A DNA stretch of 64,000 nt from NCBI RefSeq assembly GCF_040813715.1, contig NZ_JBFOCH010000028.1. One strand, given 5' to 3'. A program made the translations under genes and the position numbers. A model generated the notes under the pieces. The model was not told the DNA's origin, did not search any database, and was given only the letters and a program-made list of their open reading frames with translations. Origin of the DNA: Mesorhizobium_K marinum. GTDB lineage: Bacteria > Pseudomonadota > Alphaproteobacteria > Rhizobiales > Rhizobiaceae. Positions 19,479 through 28,897 of the stretch are shown here, one piece after another; positions within the stretch are counted from its first letter, which is position 1, and the number at the start of each line of letters is the position of its first letter.

Positions 19479-20684
19479 ATGAAGAAGAGAACCGATCGAG
19501 GGCCCGTGCGGCTCCTGTTCATCCAGACGCAGGCCGAAATGGCCGGCGCGCAGGAGATCTCGCGCCTGCTCGGCGAAGGGCTGTCCGGCAAGGAGCGCGG
19601 CGGCCTGCCCGAGTTCGAGGTCCACCACCTCTTCTTCTACCGCAAGACGGCGGCTTTCGACCGCTGGACGAACGTGCATTTCTGCCTCGAGGACAGCCCC
19701 AAGGGCCCGCTGTCCTTCGTCCGCTTCCTGTGGCGGCTGGTGCGCGTGGTCGCCCGCATCCGCCCCGACGTGGTGCTGACCTTCCAGCACTACGGCAACA
19801 TCTTCGGCGCGCCCGCCGCGCATCTTGCCGGCGCGCCCGTCGTCATCGCCAACCATGTCTCGGCGCCGGCCACCATCTCGCAGGCCGCGCGGTCGATCGA
19901 CAAGGCGCTCGGCCTGCTCGGCGCCTACGACATCATCACCGTCAATTCGAACGAGACCTGGCGCAACTACCAGTCCTATCCCGAGCGCTACCGCCGCCGG
20001 CTGGTCCACGTGCCGCACGGTTTCGAGGACAAGTCCGTCGAGGTTGGGCGCCGCGAGGCCAGGGCTGCCTTCGGCCTGCCCGCCGGCGTTCCACTGATGG
20101 GCTCGGTCGCGCGCCTCCACCCGCTGAAGCAGCTCGACGCGGCCGTGCGGGTGCTCGCCTGCCGACCTTCGCTCCACCTCGCCATCGCCGGCCAGGGGCC
20201 GGACGAGGGCCGGCTGCGCGCGATTGCCGAGCAGCTCGGCGTCGCCAGCCGCCTGCACCTGATCGGCGACATGCCGCCTTCGCGGGTCGGGCTGTTCCTC
20301 GCCGGCCTCAACGCCTTCGTCTTCCCCTCGACAGCCGAGACGTTCGGCCTGGCCGCGGTCGAAGCCGCCCAGGCAGGCATTCCGGTGGTCGCCAACGAAC
20401 TGCCGGTGCTGAGGGAAGTGCTCACCGTCGACGGCGAGCCCTGCGCGCTGTTCGCCGACGCCGCCAATGTCGACGACTTCGCCGCGAAGATCGACCAGGT
20501 CTTCCAGGATCACAAGCAGGCGGCGCACATGGTGGCGCTCGGGCGCAGGCTCGCCGGCCGCTATTCGGTCGACGGCATGGTCGAGGCCTATGCCGGCCTG
20601 ATCCGACAGTCGCTCGATTCCGATGCCGGCAGGACCGCCGGTTCGAGCGCTCCGTCGACGGCGGCGTTGCGCTCGCAGCAATGA
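19479..20684 (+). CDS. GT4-family glycosyltransferase
   Basis: A 401-residue cytoplasmic or membrane-associated glycosyltransferase of the GT-B fold. The N-terminal domain begins VRLLFIQTQAEMAGAQEI, with the acceptor-side glycine/alanine loop. The C-terminal domain has the nucleotide-sugar site, with GSVARLHPLKQLDAAV near residue 207 and the E-x7-E motif ETFGLAAVE near residue 288. It transfers a sugar from a nucleotide donor to a polysaccharide intermediate. The ATG lacks a strong ribosome site. The stop overlaps the next start (ATGA), so the two are co-translated. Confidence 0.88.
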   Translation: MKKRTDRGPVRLLFIQTQAEMAGAQEISRLLGEGLSGKERGGLPEFEVHHLFFYRKTAAFDRWTNVHFCLEDSPKGPLSFVRFLWRLVRVVARIRPDVVLTFQHYGNIFGAPAAHLAGAPVVIANHVSAPATISQAARSIDKALGLLGAYDIITVNSNETWRNYQSYPERYRRRLVHVPHGFEDKSVEVGRREARAAFGLPAGVPLMGSVARLHPLKQLDAAVRVLACRPSLHLAIAGQGPDEGRLRAIAEQLGVASRLHLIGDMPPSRVGLFLAGLNAFVFPSTAETFGLAAVEAAQAGIPVVANELPVLREVLTVDGEPCALFADAANVDDFAAKIDQVFQDHKQAAHMVALGRRLAGRYSVDGMVEAYAGLIRQSLDSDAGRTAGSSAPSTAALRSQQ

Positions 20685-22249
20685 GCGTTGCGCCGCCGGC
20701 GTCCAGCCGGGACCGCATCTTGGTCGTCGTCGGGGACGCCGCTCTGGCGCGCTGGGTGGTGTCGCTGGTCGAGGCGCTGCGGCGCTCGGGCGCCGCGGCC
20801 TTTCTCAGGATTGCCAGGTCCGAGGGACCGAGGCCGTCATCCGCGCTGGCGACGCTGCTCGGCCTGGAGAAGATGCTCGTCGCCGGGCACAGGCCGAGCG
20901 GCGCGGACCGCATCGGCCCCGATGAACTCGACAAAGGGCTGATCGAACCTGCCGATTTCCGTCCCGACATCGTCATCGATCTCAACGAAGGCGGCGAAAG
21001 GCTGCCGCGGGCGACGCAGCTGCGGCCGCTCTATGACGGCGAGCCCGGCGAGACGGCGCTCGCGTCGGCGCTGTTTTTCCGCGGCACTCCGCGAATAGCC
21101 ATCGAGCGGACCGCACCCGACGACGATGGCGGCCGCATCGTGGCCGAAGGCACGGCGTCGCTGGAGGCGGCGTCCGGGATCGGCGGCGGCATCGACGCGG
21201 TGGCATCTCGCGTTGCGACCCTGCTGCTGAAGGCGCTGGCCGGCACCGGCGACGGCGCGCCCGCCGCGCCGGCTATCCCTGTCCGGCCGATCGGCAGCCG
21301 CGACATCGCCATGCGCACGGCGAAGGACGTCGCCCGCGCCGCGGTCCGCGCCGCCTACAGGCTGTGCTGCCACGGCTCGCACTGGCGCGTCGGTTGGCGC
21401 TTCGCCACGCCGGGCGACGACGTCTGGACGCGCCGCGACTTGGCCGGCGGGCGGTGGAACGTGCTCGCCGACCCGGTCGATCACTTCTACGCCGATCCGT
21501 TTCCGCTGCACTGGCAGGGCAGGGACTACCTGTTCTTCGAGGATCTCGACCACAAGACGGGCAAGGGCGTCATCTCGGTCGTCGCGTTCGACGAGGCCGG
21601 CCGTCCCGGCCCCGCGGTGGCCGCCCTCGAGGAGCCCTGGCACCTCTCCTATCCCTTCCTGATCGAACGCGGCGGCGAGATATTCATGATCCCCGAGAGT
21701 TCCGCCAACCGCGACATCGCGCTCTACCGCGCAACTGGCTTTCCGGCGCAATGGCGGCGGCACGCCGTTCTGGTGGAAGGCGTCGAAGCGGCGGACGCGA
21801 CGATCGTCGAGCATGACGGCCTCCTCTACATGTTTGCCGTGGTGCGCGACGGCGTCGGCGGCTATTCCGACACGCTGGCGATCTGGTGGGCCGACGACCT
21901 GTTCGGCCCGTGGCGGCCGCATGCCGGCAACCCGGTGCTGGTCGACGACCGCGCGGCGCGCCCGGCCGGCAACTTCGTGCGACGCGGCGGCGCGCTCTAC
22001 CGCCCCGTGCAGGATTGCCGCCGTGCCTATGGCGGCGCGCTGGGCTTCATGAAGGTGACGCGGCTCGACCGCGAGGGGTTTGCGCAGGCGGGCGAGGGGA
22101 CGATCTCCGGGGGTGGGGCGTGGCCCGGCAAGCGCCTCCATACGCTGAACTACAACGGCCGCCTCGAGGCGATCGACGGCTTCACGCTGCGGCCGCGGTT
22201 CAAGCCGGCGGCCGACCTTGTCGACCGGTGGTACCGGCCCGGCTCCTGA
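20681..22249 (+). CDS. two-part protein: formyltransferase-like N-terminus and GINT1-like five-bladed propeller glycosyl-enzyme domain
   Basis: A 522-residue protein. Residues about 10-190 resemble the N-terminal Rossmann region of formyl-transfer proteins (ILVVVGDAALARWVVSLVEAL; DFRPDIVIDLNEGG). A linker leads to residues about 230-520, which match the propeller domain named for plant glucosamine inositolphosphorylceramide transferase 1. Visible blade motifs are HFYADPFPL, YLFFEDLD, LSYPFLIERGGEIFMIPES and the final KRLHTLNY. Such proteins occur in bacterial polysaccharide clusters, and their reaction is not established. It is translationally coupled to the GT4 glycosyltransferase and convergent with the GH5 gene. 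Confidence 0.7.
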   Translation: MSVAPPASSRDRILVVVGDAALARWVVSLVEALRRSGAAAFLRIARSEGPRPSSALATLLGLEKMLVAGHRPSGADRIGPDELDKGLIEPADFRPDIVIDLNEGGERLPRATQLRPLYDGEPGETALASALFFRGTPRIAIERTAPDDDGGRIVAEGTASLEAASGIGGGIDAVASRVATLLLKALAGTGDGAPAAPAIPVRPIGSRDIAMRTAKDVARAAVRAAYRLCCHGSHWRVGWRFATPGDDVWTRRDLAGGRWNVLADPVDHFYADPFPLHWQGRDYLFFEDLDHKTGKGVISVVAFDEAGRPGPAVAALEEPWHLSYPFLIERGGEIFMIPESSANRDIALYRATGFPAQWRRHAVLVEGVEAADATIVEHDGLLYMFAVVRDGVGGYSDTLAIWWADDLFGPWRPHAGNPVLVDDRAARPAGNFVRRGGALYRPVQDCRRAYGGALGFMKVTRLDREGFAQAGEGTISGGGAWPGKRLHTLNYNGRLEAIDGFTLRPRFKPAADLVDRWYRPGS

Positions 22250-22258
22250 GGATCCTGC

Positions 22259-23555
22259 TCAGCGCGCCGGCGCCAGCGCGTCCATGACGCCGCCGTCGGG
22301 CATGCCGGTCGCCGGATCNNNNNNNNNNNNNNNNNNNNNNNNNNNNNNNNGTCGGGCATGCCGGTCGCCGGATCCATCAGCCCGAAGCCGACCTGGAAGT
22401 CCCAGTGCGTCCACCCGATGCAGCGTTGCTCGGCCGCCGCGCGCACCGCGGCAAGCCAGGCAAGGCGCGACGGGCGCGGCGCGTGGTAAGCGAGCACGCC
22501 GAACTCGTTGACGATGACAGGCTGGCCGTGGCGCACGCTCCAAGCGGCCATCGTGTCGAAGGCGGCGGCAATCGCGCGCGCGTCCCACGGAGTCTCGAGC
22601 GACCGTTCCAGCGCGGCGGCGGCCTGGTCATGCCCGGCTTTATGGAGGCCGGCGACGATGGCGGGCAGGCCCGGATCGTCGGCGTCGAGCGGGAACGGCA
22701 GGTCGTGCAAGTCGCGCACCGGATCGTCGGGGCCGCCCNGGCCCGGTCATGCCCGGCTTCATGGAGGCCGGCGACGATGGCGGGCAGGCCCGGATCGTCG
22801 GCGTCGAGCGGGAACGGCAGGTCGTGCAGGTCGCGCACCGGATCGTCGGGGCCGCCCCAGTCGGCGCCCTGGTGCGTGAAGGCGAACGGGTCGTAATAGT
22901 GCACCGCATAGACGACGTTGGGGTCGTCCAACGGCTGCAGTCCCGCCAGTTCCTCGTGCCGCTGCGGACCGGCCGGCCCGACGACGATGGTGTGCGCCGG
23001 CAGGACGGCGCGGACGGCTGCGGCGATGCGACCCGCGGCCGGCCACCACGTCGCGCCGTCCGTCTGCGGTTCGTTCAGCAGTTCGACGGCGAGCTTTTCG
23101 GGATCGAGATATTGCGCGCGCCGCGCGACCGCCTTCCAGATCTCGACGAGCCGGGCTTCGGCCGCGCCGGGTTCCTGCCTGAACATGGCGCCGGCATGCA
23201 GGTCGAGCGAAACGGCGTAGTCCAGGCTGAACAGCAGGATGACCTGCTCGAACATCGCCTCCAGATATTCGGCGCGGCCCTCGCCGCCGAGGCGGTCGGC
23301 GTCGAGCAGCAGCCGGACATGCGTGAACCCGTTGTCGCGGAGAGCCTGCAACTGGGCCGTGGACGGGCGGTCCATCTTTTCAGGAGCGTCCCAGCCCGGC
23401 AGGTTGACGCCGCGCCGCATCGATTCGAGCAGCCGCGCATTGGGGAAGGTCTCGGCGACCGCGCATGCGTCGGTCGCTTCGGCGGCGCCCGCGGCAGGCG
23501 CTGCAACCGCCGACGCAAGCGCCATCGCCAGGGCCAGCCGGCGCAGCGCGGTCAC
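22259..23555 (-). CDS. secreted glycoside hydrolase family 5 (cellulase-like), interrupted by two assembly joins
   Basis: An endoglucanase-type (β/α)8 enzyme. A GTG start overlaps the wecG stop (GTGA). Residues 1-25 are a signal peptide rich in Ala/Leu. The proton donor is in VELLNEPQ and the nucleophile in VIVNEFGVL, both standard for GH5. As written, the gene is broken at N22739 (118-bp duplication) and at the 32-N run 22319-22350 (24-bp duplication). Joining 23555-22740, 22620-22351 and 22294-22259 gives an uninterrupted 373-residue protein. It may trim or release the polysaccharide made by the cluster, as ExoK/ExsH-like glycanases do in other systems. Confidence 0.85.
22295..22374 (+). 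repeat. 32-N gap with 24-bp copies on each side
   Basis: The 24 bases at 22295-22318 recur exactly at 22351-22374, on each side of Ns 22319-22350. This lies in the GH5 coding region and is an assembly join. Confidence 0.9.
22621..22857 (+). repeat. near-identical direct copies flanking N22739
   Basis: Positions 22621-22738 and 22740-22857 are 118-bp copies with a few mismatches, two of which would change residues (Glu/Lys, Arg/Gln) in the GH5 protein. They are contig ends, probably from different strains. Confidence 0.92.
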
Positions 23556-24334
23556 GCAGAGTGGCGTATGAGCGCGCCGATCGCCTTCGGATTGGTGGTG
23601 AGGTAGCGCACGGCAAGCCGGCGCGGTTCCAGCCAGGCGCGGTAGACCCATTCCAGCCCGGCCTTCTGCATCCAGGCTGGCGCGCGCTTGTTCTTGCCCG
23701 AGATGAAGTCGAACAGGCCGCCCGAAGTCTTGATCACGCCGACACCGGTCAGCTTCTCCAGGTTTCGGTCGACAAACTCCTGTTCGAGCGGCACGCCGAG
23801 CCCGATCCACAGGATGTCCGGCCTGGCGGCATTGATCGCGTCGACAATGCCGGCCTCCTCGTCGCGGCCGAAATAGCCGTTGCGGCGTCCTGCGAAGACG
23901 AGGCCTGGATAGCGCGCCTGCATGACCTCGACGGCCCTGGCATTCACATCCTCGCTCGCCCCGAGGAAATAGAAGGAGATGCCGGCCTCCGCCGCGCGGC
24001 TCGCCACCGCGTGCACGAGGTCGGTGGTGGCGACGCGCTCGGCCAGCGGCCGCTTGGAGAACATCCGGGAATAGAGCACCATCGGCATGCCGTCGGCGTG
24101 GATCTGGTCGGCCTTGCGCATCAGCGCGAGGAACCCGGCGTCGCTGCCGCACAAGGCCAGCACCTGGCCGTTTGCCGAGGTCGAGTAGAAGGGCCGTCCG
24201 GCGTTGCCGCGTTTCGTCAAGGCGTGCGCGACGAACCCCTTTGCCGAGGATTCGATGTCTGTCTGGGCGATGGGAAGCCGTCCGAGGAAACTCGTCGGCC
24301 AGTCCGTCATGGGCTTGTCGGTAGGCACTTTCAC
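23552..24334 (-). CDS. WecG/TagA/CpsF family glycosyltransferase (GT26)
   Basis: A 260-residue enzyme that adds a sugar (ManNAcA, glucose or similar in known members) to a lipid-linked intermediate. Visible family motifs are STSANGQVLALC near residue 51, GASEDVNARAVEVM near 122, PDILWIGLGVPLEQEF near 169 and the C-terminal GGLFDFISGKNKRAPAWMQ with LEWVYRAWLEPRR. The start at 24334 is a GTG; an ATG at 24310 would shorten it by eight residues. Its stop overlaps the GH5 start. The upstream region is duplicated around NNN 24420-24422. Confidence 0.88.
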   Translation of the reverse strand: MKVPTDKPMTDWPTSFLGRLPIAQTDIESSAKGFVAHALTKRGNAGRPFYSTSANGQVLALCGSDAGFLALMRKADQIHADGMPMVLYSRMFSKRPLAERVATTDLVHAVASRAAEAGISFYFLGASEDVNARAVEVMQARYPGLVFAGRRNGYFGRDEEAGIVDAINAARPDILWIGLGVPLEQEFVDRNLEKLTGVGVIKTSGGLFDFISGKNKRAPAWMQKAGLEWVYRAWLEPRRLAVRYLTTNPKAIGALIRHSA

Positions 24335-24514
24335 GTCTCGATTGCTGCGGGCGGCCTATCCCGGGCCGCCGGGATGCCGCGTATTCCGGCCGGCATCATC
24401 GTCCGGCAACGGTTTAAGGNNNCTTTCACGTCTCGATTGCTGCGGGCGGCCTATCCCGGGCCGCCGGGATGCCGCGTATTCCGGCCGGCATCATCGTCCG
24501 GCAACGGTTTAAGG
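24328..24514 (+). repeat. identical direct copies flanking NNN 24420-24422
   Basis: Positions 24328-24419 and 24423-24514 are 92-bp copies covering the wecG start and promoter-proximal region. This is an unmerged contig overlap. Confidence 0.93.
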
Positions 24515-24547
24515 TTCCTCAACGGAACTGTTGGTTCTGCCCCGGCG

Positions 24548-25346
24548 CTACTTGCCGAGCTCGACGCTTCTCGCCTTCGCCGCTTCGACCGCCTCGGTGA
24601 CCAGCGTCTTCAGCCGGTCCTGGCCCATCAGCACCTCGAGCGCCGCGGCGGTGGTGCCGTTGGGGCTGGTCACCTGACGGCGCAGCACCGCCGGATCCTC
24701 GCCGCTCTCCGCGGCGAGCGAGGCGGCGCCGTAGACGGTCTGCATCGCCAGCAGCCTCGCGGTGTCCGCCGGCAGGCCCGCCGCGACGGCAGCGTCGGTC
24801 AGGCATTCGATGAAATGGAAGATGTAGGCCGGCCCCGATCCCGACACCGCGGTCACCGCGTCCATCAGGGATTCGTCGTCGATGGTCGCGACCTTGCCGC
24901 TCGTCGACAGGAGGTCGCCGACGAACGCCTTCGCCGGCTCCTTCACGTTCGCGTTCGAAACCACCACCATCATGCCCTTGCCGATCGCCGCCGGCGTGTT
25001 GGGCATGCAGCGCATCACGGCCGCGTCGGCGCCGAGGATTTCGGTGAAGGCGGCGATGCCGGTGCCCGCCGCCACGCTGACGAAAGTCGCGCTGCCGCCG
25101 AACTTCCTGTAGCCGGCGGTGACCTCGCGGATGACCTGCGGCTTGACGGCGATGACGACGATTTCCGGCGAAAGGTCGCCCGCCGCGTCATCGATCGACG
25201 AAGCAACCACGCTGCCGAGGCGCCCGGCGCGATCGCGCAGCTCCTGGTTGGGCTCGATCACCAGCGTCTCCGATGGCGCGAGCTTGCCGGACTTCAGCCA
25301 GCCCGCGAGCATGGCGTAGCCCATGTTGCCGCAACCGACCAGAACC
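24548..25346 (-). CDS. proC: pyrroline-5-carboxylate reductase ProC (5' end cut by an assembly join)
   Basis: Last step of proline biosynthesis: NAD(P)H reduction of pyrroline-5-carboxylate in the cytoplasm. The Rossmann motif GCGNMGYAMLAGW, the MPNTPAAIGKGM loop and the SGSGPAYIFHFIE signature with TSPNGTT near the end are present. This copy lacks only the first few codons, which reappear upstream after N25347. The authentic start is an ATG at 25626 (second copy) or 25878 (third copy) in MAVRVVLVG. Joining copies gives 270 residues, the normal length. Confidence 0.93.
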
Positions 25347-25612
25347 NGAAAGTCGCGCTGCCGCCGAACTTCCTGTAGCCGGCGGTGACCTCGCGGATGA
25401 CCTGCGGCTTGACGGCGATGACGACGATTTCCGGCGAAAGGTCGCCCGCCGCGTCATCGATCGACGAAGCAACCACGCTGCCGAGGCGCCCGGCGCGATC
25501 GCGCAGCTCCTGGTTGGGCTCGATCACCAGCGTCTCCGATGGCGCGAGCTTGCCGGACTTCAGCCAGCCCGCGAGCATGGCGTAGCCCATGTTGCCGCAA
25601 CCGACCAGAACC
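25082..25612 (+). repeat. direct copies flanking N25347 (proC 5' part)
   Basis: The 265 bp at 25082-25346 recur at 25348-25612. Both contain the N-terminal third of proC. Confidence 0.95.
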
Positions 25613-25626
25613 ACCCGAACCGCCAT
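25348..25626 (-). pseudogene. second partial copy of the proC 5' end (assembly artefact)
   Basis: An ATG at 25626 opens the proC N-terminus (MAVRVVLVGCGNMG), which runs to the N at 25347 and stops there. AGGACGAG lies just upstream as ribosome site. It supplies the start missing from the main proC copy and should not be counted as a second gene. Confidence 0.9.
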
Positions 25627-26015
25627 CTCGTCCTCCTGTCGCACCGCCGTTCGCCGACGTTGGCGCCGCTTTTACCACGCAGCTTGCCGCCGTCCAGCTT
25701 TCAGAAGACCGACGGCGACTTTCGGTTTCGCGGCATCGGACGCCGCAATGCCGGATTGCCCGGNGTTGGGCTCGATCACCAGCGTCTCCGATGGCGCGAG
25801 CTTGCCGGACTTCAGCCAGCCCGCGAGCATGGCGTAGCCCATGTTGCCGCAACCGACCAGAACCACCCGAACCGCCATCTCGTCCTCCTGTCGCACCGCC
25901 GTTCGCCGACGTTGGCGCCGCTTTTACCACGCAGCTTGCCGCCGTCCAGCTTTCAGAAGACCGACGGCGACTTTCGGTTTCGCGGCATCGAACGCCGCAA
26001 TGCCGGATTGCCCGG
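25513..26015 (+). repeat. direct copies flanking N25764 (proC start and proC-folD intergenic)
   Basis: The 251 bp at 25513-25763 recur at 25765-26015 with about one mismatch (CGGACGCC against CGAACGCC). Together with the N25347 block this makes three partial copies of the proC 5' end. Confidence 0.95.
25765..25878 (-). pseudogene. third partial copy of the proC 5' end (assembly artefact)
   Basis: The ATG at 25878 again begins the proC N-terminus, which runs only to N25764. It adjoins the true folD upstream region, so 25878 is the best guess for the real proC start relative to folD, about 185 bp away and divergent. Confidence 0.9.
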
Positions 26016-26062
26016 ACGTCCATTCCGCCTTATGCCGTTTGTGCTGTTTGAGAGAGGATAAA

Positions 26063-26962
26063 ATGGCCGAAATCATCGACGGAAAGCAGATCGCCGAAGA
26101 CGTGGTGGCGAAGGTGAAGGGCCTCACGGCCGACCTGACCGCGAAGGGCCACGCGGCGCCTGGACTGGCCGTGGTGATCGTCGGCGAGGATCCAGCCAGC
26201 CAGGTCTATGTCGCATCGAAGTCGAAGAAGGCCAAGGAATGCGGGTTCCACTCGGTCCAGCACACGCTGCCCGCCGACACCCAGGAAGCGGACCTGCTGA
26301 AGCTCATCGCCAGCCTCAATGCCGATCCTGCCATCGACGGCATCCTGGTGCAGCTGCCGCTGCCGGGCCACATCGATTCCGGCAAGGTGATCCAGACCAT
26401 CGCGCCCGAGAAGGACGTCGACGGCTTCCATTTCGTCAATGTCGGCAAGCTCGGCACCGGCGAACTCGAAACCGCCTTCGTGCCCTGCACGCCCGCCGGC
26501 TCGATGATCCTGATCGAGCGCGTGCGCGGCAAGGACCTGTCGGGCCTGAACGCCGTCGTGGTGGGCCGCTCCAACATCGTCGGCAAGCCGATGGCGAACC
26601 TGCTGCTCGCCGCCAACTGCACGGTCACGATCGCGCACAGCCGCACCAAGGACCTGCCGGCACTGGCGCGCACCGCCGACATCCTCGTCGCCGCCGTCGG
26701 CCGGCCCGAAATGGTCAAGGGCGACTGGGTGAAGCCCGGCGCCACCGTCGTCGACGTCGGCATCAACCGCATTCCGGCCCCCGAGAAGGGCGAGGGCAAG
26801 AGCCGGCTGGTCGGCGACGTCGCCTTCGAGGAAGCGGCCAAGAACGCCGGCGCCATCACGCCGGTGCCCGGCGGCGTCGGCCCGATGACCATCGCGCTCC
26901 TGATGGCCAACACCGTGGTCTCGGCCTATCTCAAGGCCGGGCTGAAGCGCCCCGCTTTCTGA
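26063..26962 (+). CDS. folD: bifunctional methylenetetrahydrofolate dehydrogenase/cyclohydrolase FolD
   Basis: A 299-residue cytoplasmic enzyme interconverting 5,10-methylene-, methenyl- and 10-formyl-tetrahydrofolate. The catalytic tyrosine/lysine motif SQVYVASKSKKAKECG is near residue 51, the NADP site reads VVGRSNIVGKPMANLLL near 169, and the C-terminal signature is PVPGGVGPMTIALLMANT. AGAGGA stands 6 nt before the ATG. It is divergent from proC. Confidence 0.95.
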   Translation: MAEIIDGKQIAEDVVAKVKGLTADLTAKGHAAPGLAVVIVGEDPASQVYVASKSKKAKECGFHSVQHTLPADTQEADLLKLIASLNADPAIDGILVQLPLPGHIDSGKVIQTIAPEKDVDGFHFVNVGKLGTGELETAFVPCTPAGSMILIERVRGKDLSGLNAVVVGRSNIVGKPMANLLLAANCTVTIAHSRTKDLPALARTADILVAAVGRPEMVKGDWVKPGATVVDVGINRIPAPEKGEGKSRLVGDVAFEEAAKNAGAITPVPGGVGPMTIALLMANTVVSAYLKAGLKRPAF

Positions 26963-26983
26963 CGGGGTTCATCCGGGATCCCG

Positions 26984-27982
26984 ATGCCGACGCTGCCGCA
27001 TCCCGCCCAGGTTCAACCGCCGCCCGTCGCGGGCGAGGGCGGGCGGCAGTTCGCTTTCCTGCTGGTCGACAAGTTTTCGATGTTCTCGCTGGCGGCGGCG
27101 ATCGACGCCTTCCGCTCCGCCAATCGCCTGCTCGGCCGCGACTACTACGGCTGGACGACCGTCTCGGCGGACGGCGAGGCGGTGATGGCCTCGAACGGCA
27201 TTCCGATCAAGGTCGACTACGCGGTTGCCGACCTTTCCGCCGCCGACATCCTGTTCGTGTGCGTCGGCCTTTCGGTCGAGTTCCCGGGCAAGTCGAAGGT
27301 GCTCGGGGCGCTGCGCGCCTGGGGCCGGCGCGGCGGCGCGCTCGGCGCGCTCTCGGTCGGTTCATACCTGCTCGCCGAGGCGGGCCAGCTCGACGGCTAT
27401 CGCTGCACCATCCATTGGGAGAACCGCGCCGGCTTCATGGAGCGCTTCCCCGAGATCGCGTGCACCGGCAATGTCTACGAGATCGACCGCAAGCGCTACA
27501 CCTGCGCCGGGGGCACGACCTCGATCGACCTGATGCTCGAGATCATTCGAGGCGACCTGGGCGCCAACATCGCCAACGGCGTCGCCAACCAGTTCCAGCA
27601 CGAGCGCATCCGCTCTGCCGGCGACCGCCAGCGCGTCGGTCCGGAGCGCGACCTCACCGGCAAGTCCGAGAAGCTCAGGCGCATCGTCGAGCTGATGGCC
27701 GACAATCTCGACGAGCCCTACTCGGCCGTCCAGCTGGCCAAGTCGGCCGGGCTGTCGGTTCGGCAGGTCGAGCGGCTCTTCCTGCGCCACCTCAACGTGA
27801 CGCCCGGGCGCTACTACATGCGGCTGAGGCTGGAGCGAGCGCGCGAGCTGCTCCGCCAGACCAACATGCCGATCCTCGACATCGCGATCGCCACCGGCTT
27901 CACCTCGCATTCCTATTTCGCGCAGAGCTACCGGCTGCAGTTCGGCCGCCCGCCTAGCGAGGAGCGGCGCACGACCTATTGA
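26984..27982 (+). CDS. GlxA family transcriptional regulator (DJ-1/PfpI domain plus AraC helix-turn-helix)
   Basis: A 332-residue regulator. Residues about 20-190 form an amidase-like DJ-1/PfpI domain (FAFLLVDKFSMFSLAAAIDAFRSAN near 22). Residues about 225-325 hold the two AraC-type helix-turn-helices (LAKSAGLSVRQVERLFLRHL and DIAIATGFTSHSYFAQSYR). Relatives such as CdhR, ArgR and GbdR control carnitine, arginine or betaine use in proteobacteria; the effector here is unknown. It starts 21 bp after folD and is convergent with the EamA gene (6 bp). Confidence 0.88.
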   Translation: MPTLPHPAQVQPPPVAGEGGRQFAFLLVDKFSMFSLAAAIDAFRSANRLLGRDYYGWTTVSADGEAVMASNGIPIKVDYAVADLSAADILFVCVGLSVEFPGKSKVLGALRAWGRRGGALGALSVGSYLLAEAGQLDGYRCTIHWENRAGFMERFPEIACTGNVYEIDRKRYTCAGGTTSIDLMLEIIRGDLGANIANGVANQFQHERIRSAGDRQRVGPERDLTGKSEKLRRIVELMADNLDEPYSAVQLAKSAGLSVRQVERLFLRHLNVTPGRYYMRLRLERARELLRQTNMPILDIAIATGFTSHSYFAQSYRLQFGRPPSEERRTTY

Positions 27983-27988
27983 GGCGGA

Positions 27989-28897
27989 TCACGTTTCCGG
28001 CGGCACCGGCTCGGCCGCGGCCCGCTCGCGAAACACGATGTAGAGCCCGGCCGCGACCGTGATGAGGATGCCGACGAGCGCCAGGCCGTCGGGGAAATCG
28101 CCGAAGATCAGCCAGCCGAACAGCGTGGCGAACGGGATTTCCAGGTATTGTATGGGGGCCAGGGTCGCCGAGGGCGCGAAGCGCAGCGACCAGGTCATCA
28201 GCAGGTGGGCGAGCGTGCCGATCACGCCGATCGCGGCCAGCAGGAACGTCTCCTGCGTCGTCGGCGCCCTGATCGCGAACATCTCGGCGCCCGAAGCCCA
28301 GCCGGCCAGCATCGCCGCGAACAGGATCGGCGTCGCGACCAGGCCGCTGACCGCCTGCAGGCTCAGCGGGTCGCACTCCTTGGCGATCGTCCGGCTGACC
28401 AGGATGTAGAGCGCGAAGACCAGGGCGACGAAGAGCGGCAGCAGGGCCGGCCAGCCGACTTCGGCGAAGCTCGGCTGGATGACGAGCAGCGTGCCGGCAA
28501 AGCCGACCACGCATGCCGAAAGCCGGCGCGGCCCGACCGTCTCGTCGAGGAAGACCCGCCCGAGCAGCAGCATGATGAAGGGCAGCACGAAGGCGATGGC
28601 GACAGCGTCGGCGAGCGGCAGGTAGCGCAGCGCCATGAACATGCCGCCGATGCCGAGGATGTGCAGCACGGTGCGGATCACGGTCAGCCGCATGACGCGC
28701 GGCGTCATCGCCAGCGTGCGGCCGGTGGCCCAGATGATCGGCAGGAGCAGCGCCGCCTGGGCGGCGAAGCGCACGGTGACGAGCTCGGTGAGCGGTATGG
28801 TGTCGCCGAGCACCTTGGCGATGGCGTCGCCGAGCGGCGCCACCACGCAAAAGCCGATCATCAGGGAAATGCCGAGCATCGGCCGGTCGGAAATCAT
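27989..28897 (-). CDS. EamA/DMT family transporter
   Basis: A 302-residue membrane protein with ten hydrophobic segments arranged as two EamA repeats, the first around residues 8-140 and the second around 155-285. The second ends with PIQYLEIPFATLFGWLIFGDFP, a typical EamA motif. Such proteins export or import metabolites, often amino acids. The substrate is not predictable from sequence. Confidence 0.87.
   Translation of the reverse strand: MISDRPMLGISLMIGFCVVAPLGDAIAKVLGDTIPLTELVTVRFAAQAALLLPIIWATGRTLAMTPRVMRLTVIRTVLHILGIGGMFMALRYLPLADAVAIAFVLPFIMLLLGRVFLDETVGPRRLSACVVGFAGTLLVIQPSFAEVGWPALLPLFVALVFALYILVSRTIAKECDPLSLQAVSGLVATPILFAAMLAGWASGAEMFAIRAPTTQETFLLAAIGVIGTLAHLLMTWSLRFAPSATLAPIQYLEIPFATLFGWLIFGDFPDGLALVGILITVAAGLYIVFRERAAAEPVPPET

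Noticed and set aside
25348..25878. Extra proC genes
   Set aside because: Both fragments stop at Ns and match the main gene almost exactly. They supply its missing start and are contig-overlap copies.
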